A DNA stretch of 57,364 nucleotides from Hyphomicrobiales bacterium (GCA_900469965.1 UBZP01000023.1:1-57364); one strand, 5' to 3'. Positions 19,914-28,475 are shown, counted from the stretch's first letter. Notes: a model not told the origin generated them from the letters alone. Program-made: numbers and translations.

Positions 19914-21476
19914 TCAGGCGAAGCTGCGGCGGCGCGGCGCCACGGTCTTGATCTCCTCGACCGGCGGCAGGCTCTGGAGCACCCGCTTGGCCGGCAGGAT
20001 CGCGATCGCCTCGGTTCCTTCGCGCAGCTTCGACTTCAGGATGAACTCGCCATTGTGCTTGGCGAGGATCGCCTGGACAATCGGTAGGCCGAGGCCGGTT
20101 CCCTGCTCGGCGCTCTTGATCGCGATCGCGCCCTGGCCGAAGGCCGAAAGCACGATCGGGATTTCCTCCTCCGGTATGCCGGGTCCGTTGTCGCGGATCG
20201 ACAGGTACTGCCCGCCGCCGGCGGTCCAGCCGACCTTGACGGTGATCTCGCCGCCCTGCGGGGTGAACTTGACGGCATTGGAGAGCAGGTTCAGCACCAC
20301 CTGGCGCATCGCCTTCTCGTCGGCCCAGACGTCCGGCATGTCGGTCTCGAACTGTTCGCCGATCGAGATGTTCTTGGCGCGCGCGCGCAATTGCACCATG
20401 CCGATGCAGTCCTCGCAGATGTCGACCAGCCGGATCGCCTCCTCGCTGAGGTCGTACTTGCCGGCCTCGATGCGCGACAGGTCGAGGATCTCGTTGATCA
20501 GGTTCAGCAAGTGCTTGCCGGAATTGTGGATGTCGGCGGTGTATTCCTTGTAGACCGGATTGTTCAGCGGCCCGAGCACCTCCGTGCTCATGACCTCGGA
20601 AAAGCCGAGGATCGCGTTCAGCGGCGTCCGGAGTTCGTGCGACATCGAGGCGAGGAAGCGGGACTTGGCGAGGTTGGCCTCTTCGGCCCGCCGGCGTGCC
20701 TCGTCCGACATCGATTTCGCCACCTCGAGCTCGGCGATCAGATCGTCCTTTTCCGATTGGAACGACAGCAGCTGCCGGCTCGTCTGGCGCATGCGCTTGG
20801 TGATGAAGACCAGGAAGACGAGGGCCACGGAGATGAACGCCGTCATGCCGAGCACGATCGGCTCCGGCTTGCGCGTGGCGTTGTACACGAGTGCTGCGAC
20901 CGTCGGCAGGAACGCGTAGAGCACGGCGTTGCGCAGCATCAGCGCGCCGATCGAGGTGACGCAGAGCACGACCAGCAGCACCGTTCCCTTGTAGAAATCG
21001 AAGCTGTTTCCGCCGCAGGCGTCGCACTGCTGCAGGGCGAAGACGGCCCAGCCGCCCCCCATCAGCACCTGGGCTGCGAGCAGGAGCCGGTGCCAGCGCC
21101 GGACCTCCTCGGGCTCGAGGCCATTCTTGCGCACGTGCTTGGCCAGAAGGATGCTGATCGCATGCAGGCTGAGCGCCAGCAGGCCCCAGGCGATGAAGGC
21201 CGGGTCGCGGGTCAGGTAGAGGCCGAGGCCGGTGATCGCGAAGACCAGGAGCGGCATGACCAGCGCGCCGTTCAGCACCGCGTCGATATAGAGCAGCAGC
21301 ATGTCGCGCTCGAAGGCCGGCGACGTCCCCGTGGCCGTCTGCAGCCGCTCGCGGGTCGCGCGCACGGCGCGCGAGACAGCCCTATTCCTGTGGCTGCGCG
21401 ATCGGTCGACGATGATCTTGTCGGTCGTGGTTCTGACGCCGGGACCCATGGCCTGTGCAACTGTTGCGGTTAGCAT
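19914..21476 (-). CDS. Membrane sensor histidine kinase
   Basis: A 520-residue kinase without its own receiver domain. The N-terminal 60 residues are basic. Five or six membrane segments follow (about residues 60-235), then a short coiled coil and a HisKA domain with the phospho-acceptor His in ASMSHELRTPLNAI. The ATPase domain has the N box NLLSNAVKF, the G1 box DNGPGIP and the G2 box GTGLGLPI. The stretch ILGFSEVMSTEVLGPLNN is typical of the PleC/DivJ-like kinases of alphaproteobacteria. No response regulator is adjacent, so it is an orphan whose partner is elsewhere. No Shine-Dalgarno sequence marks the ATG at 21476; a downstream ATG (MGPGVRTTTD) is possible. Confidence 0.92.
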   Translation of the reverse strand: MLTATVAQAMGPGVRTTTDKIIVDRSRSHRNRAVSRAVRATRERLQTATGTSPAFERDMLLLYIDAVLNGALVMPLLVFAITGLGLYLTRDPAFIAWGLLALSLHAISILLAKHVRKNGLEPEEVRRWHRLLLAAQVLMGGGWAVFALQQCDACGGNSFDFYKGTVLLVVLCVTSIGALMLRNAVLYAFLPTVAALVYNATRKPEPIVLGMTAFISVALVFLVFITKRMRQTSRQLLSFQSEKDDLIAELEVAKSMSDEARRRAEEANLAKSRFLASMSHELRTPLNAILGFSEVMSTEVLGPLNNPVYKEYTADIHNSGKHLLNLINEILDLSRIEAGKYDLSEEAIRLVDICEDCIGMVQLRARAKNISIGEQFETDMPDVWADEKAMRQVVLNLLSNAVKFTPQGGEITVKVGWTAGGGQYLSIRDNGPGIPEEEIPIVLSAFGQGAIAIKSAEQGTGLGLPIVQAILAKHNGEFILKSKLREGTEAIAILPAKRVLQSLPPVEEIKTVAPRRRSFA

Positions 21477-21521
21477 ATGAAGTCTATGGTGGAATTCTTA
21501 AGAAGATGCTGCCGGGCATTA

Positions 21522-21559
21522 GCGATTTGCGAACCATTTCGACGCTAAGGCCAAATCGC
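21522..21559. promoter_or_regulatory. Inverted repeat between the kinase and nuclease genes
   Basis: GCGATTTG at 21522-21529 and CAAATCGC at 21552-21559 are perfect 8-bp complements. They lie about 45 bp upstream of the kinase start on the minus strand, within the divergent promoter region. Confidence 0.35.
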
Positions 21560-21746
21560 CGCGCGGGCCTTTCGGGGGAGGTGCGGCAGGCTTGTGAAGA
21601 CAGCAGCAAGACTTTGATTTCGTGCATGACTTCCGGTTCGCTGCAGGATCGGAAAGCGCATGCGCAGCGTCGGGGCGGACAGGCCCCGGCGGTATGGCAT
21701 AACGCGGCATGATGGCCGGACCGGGCGGACGCCAAGGGTGCATACG

Positions 21747-22331
21747 ATGGTGGGTTACAGTTTTGTCTATCGCAGGAAGTGGGGCGACCTCGTCGTCACC
21801 GCGGCGATCCTGGCGCTGATGGCGCTGATCGCCCTGCGCCTCGACGATCGACCGGCGCCGGAGCTGTTCGCAGGGACCGCGCGGGCTGCCGACGGCGACA
21901 CGCTGACGGTGGACGGCCGCCGGATCCGCCTGTCGGGCATGGACGCGCCGGAACTGACGCAGATCTGCAGCCGCGGCGAGGCGGACTGGTATTGCGGCGC
22001 GTCGGCGCGCTCGCACCTGGCCGAGATGCTGCGGCGCGGCGCGATTGCCTGCAGCCTGATCGGCACCGACAAGTACGATCGCACGCTTGCCCGATGCCGG
22101 ATCGGCGAGGAAGATGTCGGCGAGCGGATGGTGCGCGACGGCCTGGCCGTGTCCTATGGCGACTATGCGGAGGCCGAGAGCCAGGCGCGCCAGGAGGGCA
22201 AGGGGCTGTGGAGCAGCACGTTCGACCGCCCGCAGGACTGGCGGCGGCGGCACGGCCGGCCGCAGGAGGAGCCGCATGTGCCGGTGGAAAGCCATCTGGA
22301 TGCCATTCTGCGCTTTTTCGGGCTTGGCTGA
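21747..22331 (+). CDS. Thermonuclease (SNase-like) family protein with membrane anchor
   Basis: A 194-residue protein with one N-terminal hydrophobic segment (about residues 13-30), probably a signal anchor, then a staphylococcal nuclease-like domain. The motifs ADGDTLTVDGRRIRLSGMDAPE and KYDRTLARCRIGEEDVGERMV carry the Arg, Asp and Glu expected of the active site. It may degrade nucleic acid in the periplasm; family members are not all active. I chose ATG 21747 with AAGGG eight bases upstream. The next gene begins 12 bp after its stop, so the two are probably co-transcribed. Confidence 0.9.
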   Translation: MVGYSFVYRRKWGDLVVTAAILALMALIALRLDDRPAPELFAGTARAADGDTLTVDGRRIRLSGMDAPELTQICSRGEADWYCGASARSHLAEMLRRGAIACSLIGTDKYDRTLARCRIGEEDVGERMVRDGLAVSYGDYAEAESQARQEGKGLWSSTFDRPQDWRRRHGRPQEEPHVPVESHLDAILRFFGLG

Positions 22332-22342
22332 CGGAGGCTGCC

Positions 22343-22987
22343 GTGACGGCGGCCGCGGCTGACGGGCCCGGGATCGAGGCGCTGCGGCAGGCGATCGCCC
22401 GCTGCCGGATCTGTCGCGATGCGCCGCAGGGCGGCGACGCCTTCCGGCTGCCGCACGAGCCGCGTCCCGTCGTCGTCCTCTCCGACCGGGCGCGCATCCT
22501 GATCGCTGGGCAGGCGCCGGGCCTGCGCGTGCACGAGACCGGCCTGCCGTTCAACGACGCCTCGGGCGATCGCCTGCGCGACTGGCTGCAGGTCTCTCGC
22601 GAGGAATTCTACGATCCCGACCGGTTCGCGATCGTGCCGATGGGCTTCTGTTTCCCCGGCTATGATGCTGCGGGCAGCGACCTGCCGCCGCGGCGGGAAT
22701 GCGCGCCGCAGTGGCGGGCCGCCGCCATGGCCGCGATGCCGCAGATCCGCCTCGTGCTCGCAGTCGGCCAGTATGCGCAGGCCTGGCACCTCGGCGCGCA
22801 GCGGGAGCGCTCGATGACCGAGACCGTGCTGGCCTGGCGGCGCCATCTAGAGGGCGTAGCCGGCGTTCCGGTCCTGCCGCTGCCGCATCCGAGCTGGCGC
22901 AACAGCGGATGGCTGAAACGCAATCCTTGGTTCGAGGACGAACTGCTGCCGGAGTTGCGAAAGCGGGTGAAAACCTTGACCGGCTGA
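22343..22987 (+). CDS. Uracil-DNA glycosylase family protein, probably with Fe-S cluster
   Basis: A 214-residue member of the uracil-DNA glycosylase superfamily resembling the iron-sulfur families 4/5. Four Cys lie where those enzymes bind the cluster: Cys21 and Cys24 (CRIC), Cys103 (GFCFPG) and Cys120 (RREC). Active-site-like motifs are LIAGQAPGLRVHETGLPFND and LPLPHPSWRN. Family 4 has GEAPG, so Gln replaces Glu here and the substrate may differ. GTG 22343 is the start because GGAGG sits five bases upstream, just after the nuclease stop. The pair nuclease plus glycosylase suggests nucleic-acid handling, but a joint role is inference. Confidence 0.88.
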   Translation: MTAAAADGPGIEALRQAIARCRICRDAPQGGDAFRLPHEPRPVVVLSDRARILIAGQAPGLRVHETGLPFNDASGDRLRDWLQVSREEFYDPDRFAIVPMGFCFPGYDAAGSDLPPRRECAPQWRAAAMAAMPQIRLVLAVGQYAQAWHLGAQRERSMTETVLAWRRHLEGVAGVPVLPLPHPSWRNSGWLKRNPWFEDELLPELRKRVKTLTG

Positions 22988-23055
22988 AATATCGTTCTTT
23001 ATTTTGCCGTAAGACTGGTTCAAATAGGAAATTCGTTTCAATGAAGGGAGTATCC

Positions 23056-23544
23056 ATGGACCGTCTCGACCGCAAGATCCTGCGTCTGCTGCAGGAGGAT
23101 TCGACGCTGGCCGTTGCGGATCTTGCCAAGAAGGTCGGTCTGTCCACGACGCCGTGCTGGCGGCGGATCCAGAAGATGGAAGAGGACGGCGTCATCCGCC
23201 GGCGCGTCGCCCTGCTGGACCCGGTCAAGGTCAACACCAAGGTCACCGTCTTCGTGTCGATCCGCACGAGTTCGCATTCGACGGAGTGGCTGAAGCGGTT
23301 TTCGGAAGTGGTGGTGGAGTTTCCGGAAGTGGTCGAGTTCTACCGCATGAGCGGCGACGTTGACTACCTGCTGCGGGTGGTCGTGCCCGATATCGCCGCC
23401 TACGACGCCTTCTACAAGCGCCTGATCGCGCGCATCGAGATCCGCGACGTCTCCTCGAGCTTCGCCATGGAGCAGATCAAGTACACGACCGAGCTGCCGC
23501 TCGACTACATGATGGTGGACAACCAGAAGTCCGCCGAGGACTGA
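23056..23544 (+). CDS. Lrp/AsnC family transcriptional regulator
   Basis: A 162-residue regulator. Residues 1-50 form the AsnC-type helix-turn-helix (LDRKILRLLQEDSTLAVADL followed by AKKVGLSTTPCWRRIQ). Residues about 65-145 form the RAM effector domain, which usually binds amino acids and drives octamer assembly. I chose ATG 23056 because AAGGGAG lies five bases upstream; an ATG at 23041 would place that Shine-Dalgarno sequence inside the gene. AT-rich DNA at about 22985-23040 probably holds its promoter. A terminator follows. The target genes are not evident; the neighbouring dehydrogenase is convergent. Confidence 0.95.
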   Translation: MDRLDRKILRLLQEDSTLAVADLAKKVGLSTTPCWRRIQKMEEDGVIRRRVALLDPVKVNTKVTVFVSIRTSSHSTEWLKRFSEVVVEFPEVVEFYRMSGDVDYLLRVVVPDIAAYDAFYKRLIARIEIRDVSSSFAMEQIKYTTELPLDYMMVDNQKSAED

Positions 23545-23585
23545 GGCCCGCCGCATCGCGCGCCCCCTATTGGCCTGATGTCCTG

Positions 23586-23622
23586 ACCCGGCAGCGCCTG
23601 TGAGCACTGCCGGGTATCGGTT
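23586..23622. terminator. Terminator between the convergent regulator and dehydrogenase genes
   Basis: ACCCGGCAG at 23586-23594 and CTGCCGGGT at 23607-23615 pair perfectly. ATCGGTTTT follows on the plus strand. It lies about 42 bp after the lrp-family stop and just before the stop of the minus-strand gene. Confidence 0.8.
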
Positions 23623-23627
23623 TTCGG

Positions 23628-24500
23628 CTACTTCCGCTCCAGCCGCGCCAGCAGCGATGAGGTATCCCAGCGGTTGCCGCCCATCTCCTGCACGTCGCCG
23701 TAGAACTGGTCGACGATGGCGGTGACGGGGAGGCGGGCGCCGTTGCGCTTGGCTTCCGCCAGGACGATGCCGAGGTCCTTGCGCATCCAGTCGACCGCGA
23801 AGCCGAAGTCGTACTTGCCCTCGTTCATCGTCTTGTGGCGGTTCTCCATCTGCCAAGAGCCGGCCGCGCCCTTGGAGATCACCTCGACCACCTTCTCGAT
23901 GTCGAGGCCGGCCCGCTTGCCGAAATGGATGCCCTCGGCCAGGCCCTGGACGAGGCCGGCGATGCAGATCTGGTTGATCATCTTGGTGAGCTGGCCGGCG
24001 CCCGACGGCCCCATCAGCCCGACCATGCGGGCATAGGCCTCGATGACCGGCCTGGCCTTTTCGAACGTCGCCGCGTCGCCGCCGCACATGACGGTCAGCA
24101 CGCCGTTCTCGGCGCCCGCCTGGCCGCCGGAGACCGGCGCGTCGATGAAGCCGCAGCCCTTGCTCCGGGCGGCCGCGTCGAGTTCGCGGGCGACCTCGGC
24201 CGAGGCGGTGGTGTTGTCGATCAGGATCGCGCCGGGCTTCATGCCGGCCAGCGCCCCGTCCTCGGCGATCGTCACCTGGCGCAGGTCGTCGTCGTTGCCG
24301 ACGCAGACGAACACGAAATCGGCATCCTTCGCAGCTTCGGCCGGCGTCCGCGCCGCCTTGCCGCCGAATTGCGCCGCCCATTTCTCGGCCTTTGCGAAGG
24401 TGCGGTTGTAGACGGTGACGTCATGACCGCCCTTGACCTTGAGGTGGCCCGCCATGGGATAGCCCATGACGCCGAGCCCGATGAATGCGACGTTTGCCAT
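23628..24500 (-). CDS. NAD(P)-dependent beta-hydroxyacid dehydrogenase (3-hydroxyisobutyrate dehydrogenase family)
   Basis: A 290-residue dehydrogenase. The N-terminal Rossmann motif GLGVMGYPMAGHL binds NAD(P). DAPVSGGQAGAENGVLTVM is the substrate-binding signature, and GQLTKMINQ carries the catalytic Lys. The helical C-terminal domain completes the fold. Family members act on 3-hydroxyisobutyrate, tartronate semialdehyde, glyoxylate or succinic semialdehyde; the exact substrate cannot be fixed, as no pathway genes are adjacent. The start at 24500 has an AGGAGTAGGAAG purine stretch before it. Confidence 0.92.
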   Translation of the reverse strand: MANVAFIGLGVMGYPMAGHLKVKGGHDVTVYNRTFAKAEKWAAQFGGKAARTPAEAAKDADFVFVCVGNDDDLRQVTIAEDGALAGMKPGAILIDNTTASAEVARELDAAARSKGCGFIDAPVSGGQAGAENGVLTVMCGGDAATFEKARPVIEAYARMVGLMGPSGAGQLTKMINQICIAGLVQGLAEGIHFGKRAGLDIEKVVEVISKGAAGSWQMENRHKTMNEGKYDFGFAVDWMRKDLGIVLAEAKRNGARLPVTAIVDQFYGDVQEMGGNRWDTSSLLARLERK

Positions 24501-24693
24501 GCTTCCTACTCCTGTGATCGTCGCCGACGGGTTTAGCCGAATCGGCGGCGAGGCGGAAGGCCAGGCGACGCCACCGCGTGCTCGAGCTGCGGCTCAAATG
24601 AGGGCGCGACGGAAGAGCAGCCGGCAAGGCGGAGCGGTGCCGAGGCAGAGCGCCGTCGCCGGGTGGAGGGCGGCACGGGGAAGCGGCTGTCGC

Positions 24694-25527
24694 CTATGCC
24701 TCGCCGCGGTAGCGGGCGATGACGAGTTGGCCGGCGATGGGGTCGCCTTCTTCCATCCGCACGGTGATGTCGGTGATTTCGACGAGGTCGAAGCCGGTGG
24801 CTTCCAGGCGGTCGCGCAGGTAGCTTTCGGCATGGGCGAAGCGCTGGTGCGGGCCGACGACGAAGCCACCGCCGGCAAAAGCTTCGGCGGGCAGCGTCTC
24901 GGAGGAGAAGACGAACAGGCCGCCGGCGTTGAGGTTGTCGGCGGCGCCGAAGAACAGCGGCTCGAGCGCGCCGACATAGGGGAGCACGTCGGTCGCGGTG
25001 ATGAGGTCGAACGGCTCGTCGTCGTTGTCGTCGAGGAAATCGACGGCCTCGGCCACGTAGAGCGTCTCGTAGAGATCCTTCTCATGGGCGACCTCGACCA
25101 TGTTCTCCGACAGGTCGACGCCGGTGATGTCCTCGGCCATGTCACGCAGCGTGCCGCCGGTGAGGCCGGTGCCGCAGCCGAGATCGAGCATCCGCCCGAA
25201 TGGCCCGAGTTCCAGCGTCTGCAGGCGCTGGCGCACCAGCACCGGGACGGCATAGCCGAGCTGGTCGACGAGCACGTCCTCGAAGACCTCCGCATGCTGG
25301 TCGAACAGGGTCGCGACATAGGCGTCGGGCGCCTTTTCCGGCGTCTCGCCGCGGCGCATCGAGGCGAGACGCACGGCGGCGCCGCCGTGGTCCTCCGGGT
25401 CGAGCGCCAGAACCTCCCGATAGGCCGCCGCGGCGGCGTCGAACTGCCCGGACTTCTCCAGGGCGAGCGCGCGGTTATAGGCTTCGGCGAGGGCTTCTTC
25501 GTCTATCTTCTTCATGATCGGTGTCAT
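24694..25527 (-). CDS. TPR-containing class I SAM-dependent methyltransferase
   Basis: A 277-residue cytoplasmic protein. A short TPR-like helical pair (about residues 12-60, AEAYNRALALEKSGQFDAAA, then YREVLALDPEDHGG) precedes a class I methyltransferase domain with motif I MLDLGCGTGLTGG and motif II region FDLITATDVLPYVG. Substrates of this TPR-methyltransferase group are unknown. The start is uncertain: ATG 25527 (MTPIMKK) or ATG 25515 (MKK), neither with a good Shine-Dalgarno sequence. It is divergent from the DUF2270 gene; a palindrome lies between them. Confidence 0.85.
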   Translation of the reverse strand: MTPIMKKIDEEALAEAYNRALALEKSGQFDAAAAAYREVLALDPEDHGGAAVRLASMRRGETPEKAPDAYVATLFDQHAEVFEDVLVDQLGYAVPVLVRQRLQTLELGPFGRMLDLGCGTGLTGGTLRDMAEDITGVDLSENMVEVAHEKDLYETLYVAEAVDFLDDNDDEPFDLITATDVLPYVGALEPLFFGAADNLNAGGLFVFSSETLPAEAFAGGGFVVGPHQRFAHAESYLRDRLEATGFDLVEITDITVRMEEGDPIAGQLVIARYRGEA

Positions 25528-25580
25528 AGGGCCGGGCAAGGCGTTTGGCAATGACGGCGGCGTCCCGGCAGGAGTCGGGC

Positions 25581-25601
25581 AAATGTCGGAAATTGACATT
25601 T
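25581..25601. promoter_or_regulatory. Perfect 7-7-7 inverted repeat in a divergent promoter region
   Basis: AAATGTC at 25581-25587 and GACATTT at 25595-25601 are exact complements with a 7-bp AT-rich centre. Half-site centres are 14 bp apart. It lies between the divergent methyltransferase and DUF2270 genes and looks like an operator. Its left arm contains the alternative ATG for DUF2270, which argues for the downstream start. Confidence 0.5.
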
Positions 25602-25663
25602 CACAAGCGGAACAAAGAGGAGCATCATTCGCTTCAACAGAAACGGCAGAAGGGAGGCTGGCG

Positions 25664-26392
25664 ATGTCTGGGGAGGTGACTGCGCTGTCGGCGAAGGCGC
25701 AAAAGGAGCCGCATCCGTCGCCGGCCCAGCCCGCGACCTCGACGGAGGCCATCAATCTGATGGTCCACTACTATCGCGGCGAGATGGGGCGGATGGCCGG
25801 CTGGCGCGACCGGATCGACCGCACCACCAACTGGGCGATCACCGTCGTGGCGGCGCTTCTGTCGGTGTCGCTGTCGACGGCGAACTCCCACCATGGGGTG
25901 CTGCTCTTCGCCATGCTGCTCGTGACGCTGCTGCTTCTGATCGAGGCGCGCCGCTACCGCTTCTTCGACGTCTATCGCGCCCGCGTCCGCCAGGTGGAGA
26001 AGAAATACTTCGCCGAATTCCTGCAGCCGCGCGGGGATCTCGCGCCGGACTGGGGTGCCGCGGTCGCCGCCAGCCTGCGCAAGCCGGAATTCCTGATCAG
26101 CTACCGCGACGCCACCTGTCGACGGCTGCGGCGCAACTATTCCTGGATGTACCTCATCCTGCTGCTGGCCTGGGCGCTGAAGATCTCCTCCTCGACGATG
26201 ACCGAGAACCCGAGCAGCAGCGTCGATGTGGCGCTCTCCTTCGAGCAGGTGCTGAAGAATGCCGCCTTCGGGCCGATCCCGGGCGCCGTCGTCCTCGCGA
26301 TCGTCCTGTCCTTCTACGCCATCATCCTGGCCGGCGTGTTCCACCGCGACCGGGCCGAGGGCGAGCGGGTGCGCGGCGAGGCGCACGTCTGA
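25664..26392 (+). CDS. DUF2270 family membrane protein
   Basis: A 242-residue protein of the DUF2270 family. Three hydrophobic regions are clear: about residues 55-95 (NWAITVVAALLSVSLS, then LLFAMLLVTLLLLI), near 170 (WMYLILLLAWALKI), and near 215 (GAVVLAIVLSFYAIILAGVF). The conserved MVHYYRGEMGRMAGWRDRID sits before the first. Function is unknown. ATG 25664 has an excellent AGGGAGG six bases upstream; ATG 25583, also with a Shine-Dalgarno sequence, would add 27 residues but overlaps the palindrome at 25581. It converges with usg. Confidence 0.85.
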   Translation: MSGEVTALSAKAQKEPHPSPAQPATSTEAINLMVHYYRGEMGRMAGWRDRIDRTTNWAITVVAALLSVSLSTANSHHGVLLFAMLLVTLLLLIEARRYRFFDVYRARVRQVEKKYFAEFLQPRGDLAPDWGAAVAASLRKPEFLISYRDATCRRLRRNYSWMYLILLLAWALKISSSTMTENPSSSVDVALSFEQVLKNAAFGPIPGAVVLAIVLSFYAIILAGVFHRDRAEGERVRGEAHV

Positions 26393-26419
26393 GCGGATTC
26401 GGCCGGACGCAGGGGCATC

Positions 26420-26686
26420 TCAGTGCAGGATGAACTCGCCCTTCAGCGCCCGCCATTCCGAAGCCGAGATCAGCTTGCGGTGAACGTAGCGCACCGAGTG
26501 CAGCGGCCCGTCCAGCTTCTCCTGCCAGAACTTCAGGAACTGGCGCATTTCGGGAAAGTCCGGCGCCAGGTCGTAGTGCTGCCAGATGTAGGTCTGCAGC
26601 AGCGAAGGATGGTCCGGCATGCGGTAGAGGATCTGGGCCGTGGTCATGCCGTAGCCCTTGAGCTGCAATTCCATGTCCGATGTCAT
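26420..26686 (-). CDS. Usg family protein
   Basis: An 88-residue protein matching the Usg family, first named from a gene beside the trp operon in alphaproteobacteria; here no trp gene is near. The conserved core is LKGYGMTTAQILYRMPDHPS, LLQTYIWQHYDLAPDFPEM and FLKFWQEKLDGPLHSVRY. Function is unknown. The start ATG at 26686 is preceded by GAGG. An 8-bp inverted repeat lies just upstream. Confidence 0.88.
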   Translation of the reverse strand: MTSDMELQLKGYGMTTAQILYRMPDHPSLLQTYIWQHYDLAPDFPEMRQFLKFWQEKLDGPLHSVRYVHRKLISASEWRALKGEFILH

Positions 26687-26696
26687 TCAGGACCTC

Positions 26697-26718
26697 GTTC
26701 CATCGTGAATGATGGAAC
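26697..26718. promoter_or_regulatory. Inverted repeat before usg
   Basis: GTTCCATC at 26697-26704 and GATGGAAC at 26711-26718 are perfect complements around GTGAAT. The element is 10 bp upstream of the usg start codon, close enough to affect ribosome access or to act as an operator. A second AT-rich repeat (ATTGTC near 26749 and GACAAT near 26766) lies behind it. Confidence 0.45.
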
Positions 26719-26844
26719 CATGATCGGACGATCGCCGCCGCAAGGCAATTGTCTTTTTTCATCTATGACAATGAATAGTCTTTTAAAACAATAGCTTGGC
26801 AGCCGACTACGACGAGTGCTGCCAGGGCCTGCGGCCGGTTGCCG

Positions 26845-27675
26845 TCACCGCTTGAGGTGACGGGTCAGCCGCGCCTCCAGCCAGGCCCAGACATTGCGCA
26901 TCAATTCGACGATCAAAAGGTAGAGCAGGGCGGCCCAGAGATAGGTCTGGTAGTCGAAGGTGCGCGAGAAGGCGCGCCGGGTCTCGCCCATCAGGTCGAA
27001 GACGGTGACGATCGAGACGATCGCCGAGCCCTTGATCATCAGTATGATCTCGTTGCCATAGGGGCGGAGCGCGACGATGAGGGCCTGCGGCAGGATGATC
27101 TTGAAGAACGTCACCCGTTCGGGCAGGCCGAGCGAGGCGGCGCCCTCGTGCTGGCCGCGCGGCACGCTCTCGATGGCGCCGCGCAGGATTTCGGCCTGGT
27201 AGGCGGCGGTGTTCAGCGTGAACGTCAACAGCGCGCAGTTCCAGGCGTCGCGGAAGAAGCCCCACAGGCCCATCGCCTTCAGCTCCGCCGAAAAGCTGCC
27301 GAGACCGTAGTAGACGAGGAAGAGCTGGGTGAGGAGCGGCGTGCCGCGGAAGAAATAGACGTAGGCGTAGGCCGGCCAGGACAGGAATTTGTTCTTCGAC
27401 ATCCGCGCGAAGGCGAGCGGCAGCGAGACGATCCCGCCGAGGGTGATCGAGATGGCGACCAGGAGCAGCGTCACGCCGAGGCCGGACAGGTAGTTCGGCG
27501 CGTATCGGGAGAACTTCGCCTGATCCCAGCCGCCGACGACGGTCAGGAAGATGCCGACGGCGAGCGCCAGCCAGATGCCGAGGGCGGCACTGCCGATGAA
27601 GCGCGACAGCGTGTAGGGGCGGGCCGGTACGGGCGGCGGCGCCTGCGGCGGCAGAAGGGTGCTGACGACGCTCAT
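26845..27675 (-). CDS. Polar amino-acid ABC transporter permease (HisM/ArtM type)
   Basis: A 276-residue inner-membrane subunit of a polar amino-acid uptake system. About six membrane segments are visible. The EAA loop that contacts the ATPase reads EGAASLGLPERVTFFKIILP. It also has the segment YVYFFRGTPLLTQLFLVYYGL typical of HisM/GlnP permeases. The start overlaps the stop of the upstream permease gene (ATGA), so the two permeases form a heterodimer made from one message. No ATPase gene follows; the next gene on this strand is usg. Confidence 0.92.
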   Translation of the reverse strand: MSVVSTLLPPQAPPPVPARPYTLSRFIGSAALGIWLALAVGIFLTVVGGWDQAKFSRYAPNYLSGLGVTLLLVAISITLGGIVSLPLAFARMSKNKFLSWPAYAYVYFFRGTPLLTQLFLVYYGLGSFSAELKAMGLWGFFRDAWNCALLTFTLNTAAYQAEILRGAIESVPRGQHEGAASLGLPERVTFFKIILPQALIVALRPYGNEIILMIKGSAIVSIVTVFDLMGETRRAFSRTFDYQTYLWAALLYLLIVELMRNVWAWLEARLTRHLKR

Positions 27676-28475
27676 CGGCGCACCTCCGACCGCTGCACCC
27701 GCGCCTCGATCATCGCGAAGACGATCGAGGACAGGAAAGCGAGCACGAGGAAGAGGATACAGGCGATGGCGTAGAACAGGAACGCCTCCTTGGTGACGCG
27801 CGCGGCAATGCCGGTCTGCCGCAGGATGTCCGACAGCCCGACGACCGAGACCAGCGCGGTGTCCTTCAGGAGCGCCATCCACAGATTGCCGAGGCCGGGC
27901 AGGGCGATGCGGACGAGCTGCGGCACGATGATCAGGCCCATGGTGCGGCCGTGGTGCAGGCCGAGCGCGTAGCCGGCCTCGTACTGGCCGCGCGGGATGG
28001 CGCGGAAGGCCGACAGCAGCACCTCCGAGCAATAGGCCGAGAAGACGACGCCGAGCGCGATCATGCCGGCGACGAAGGCGTTGATCTCGACCGCCTGGTC
28101 ATAGCCGAACGCCGAGAGCAGGTTCTGCACCAGGATCTGCAGGCCGTAGTAGACGATGAACAGGGTGAGCAGTTCCGGCAGGCCGCGGAAGATGGTGGTG
28201 TAGATGTCGGCGGCGAGCCGGAGCGAGCGCTCCTGCGACTGCTTGGCGAGCGCGATGAAGAAGCCGATGATGAGCCCCAGCGGCAGCGTGGCGACCGCGA
28301 GGCTGGCGGTGACGAGGAAGCCGACCGCGATCTCGTCGCCCCAGCCGGTATCGCCGCAGGACAGGAGCGTATCGCCGGCGAACCAGCGGAACACGCCGGC
28401 CGGGCCGCACAACGGATCGACGAAGCCGAGAAATGCGGAAACCGCCTCCGCGATGGCGGAAAAGAACCCGCTCAT
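27672..28475 (-). CDS. Polar amino-acid ABC transporter permease (HisQ/ArtQ type)
   Basis: A 267-residue partner of the HisM-type permease. It has IFRGLPELLTLFIVYYGLQI and the EAA loop YEAGYALGLHHGRTMGLIIV. The extended N-terminal part (about residues 1-45) includes two Cys (DPLCGP, LSCGDTGW) in a probable periplasmic segment. The start at 28475 is where family similarity begins. It is separated from the LysE gene by 302 bp, so it probably has its own promoter and is not simply the tail of the binding-protein transcript. Confidence 0.92.
   Translation of the reverse strand: MSGFFSAIAEAVSAFLGFVDPLCGPAGVFRWFAGDTLLSCGDTGWGDEIAVGFLVTASLAVATLPLGLIIGFFIALAKQSQERSLRLAADIYTTIFRGLPELLTLFIVYYGLQILVQNLLSAFGYDQAVEINAFVAGMIALGVVFSAYCSEVLLSAFRAIPRGQYEAGYALGLHHGRTMGLIIVPQLVRIALPGLGNLWMALLKDTALVSVVGLSDILRQTGIAARVTKEAFLFYAIACILFLVLAFLSSIVFAMIEARVQRSEVRR

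Noticed and set aside
21484-21735. Short minus-strand frame before the histidine kinase
   Set aside because: Cys/Arg/Ser-rich, no ribosome-binding site, and it lies over inverted-repeat promoter DNA.
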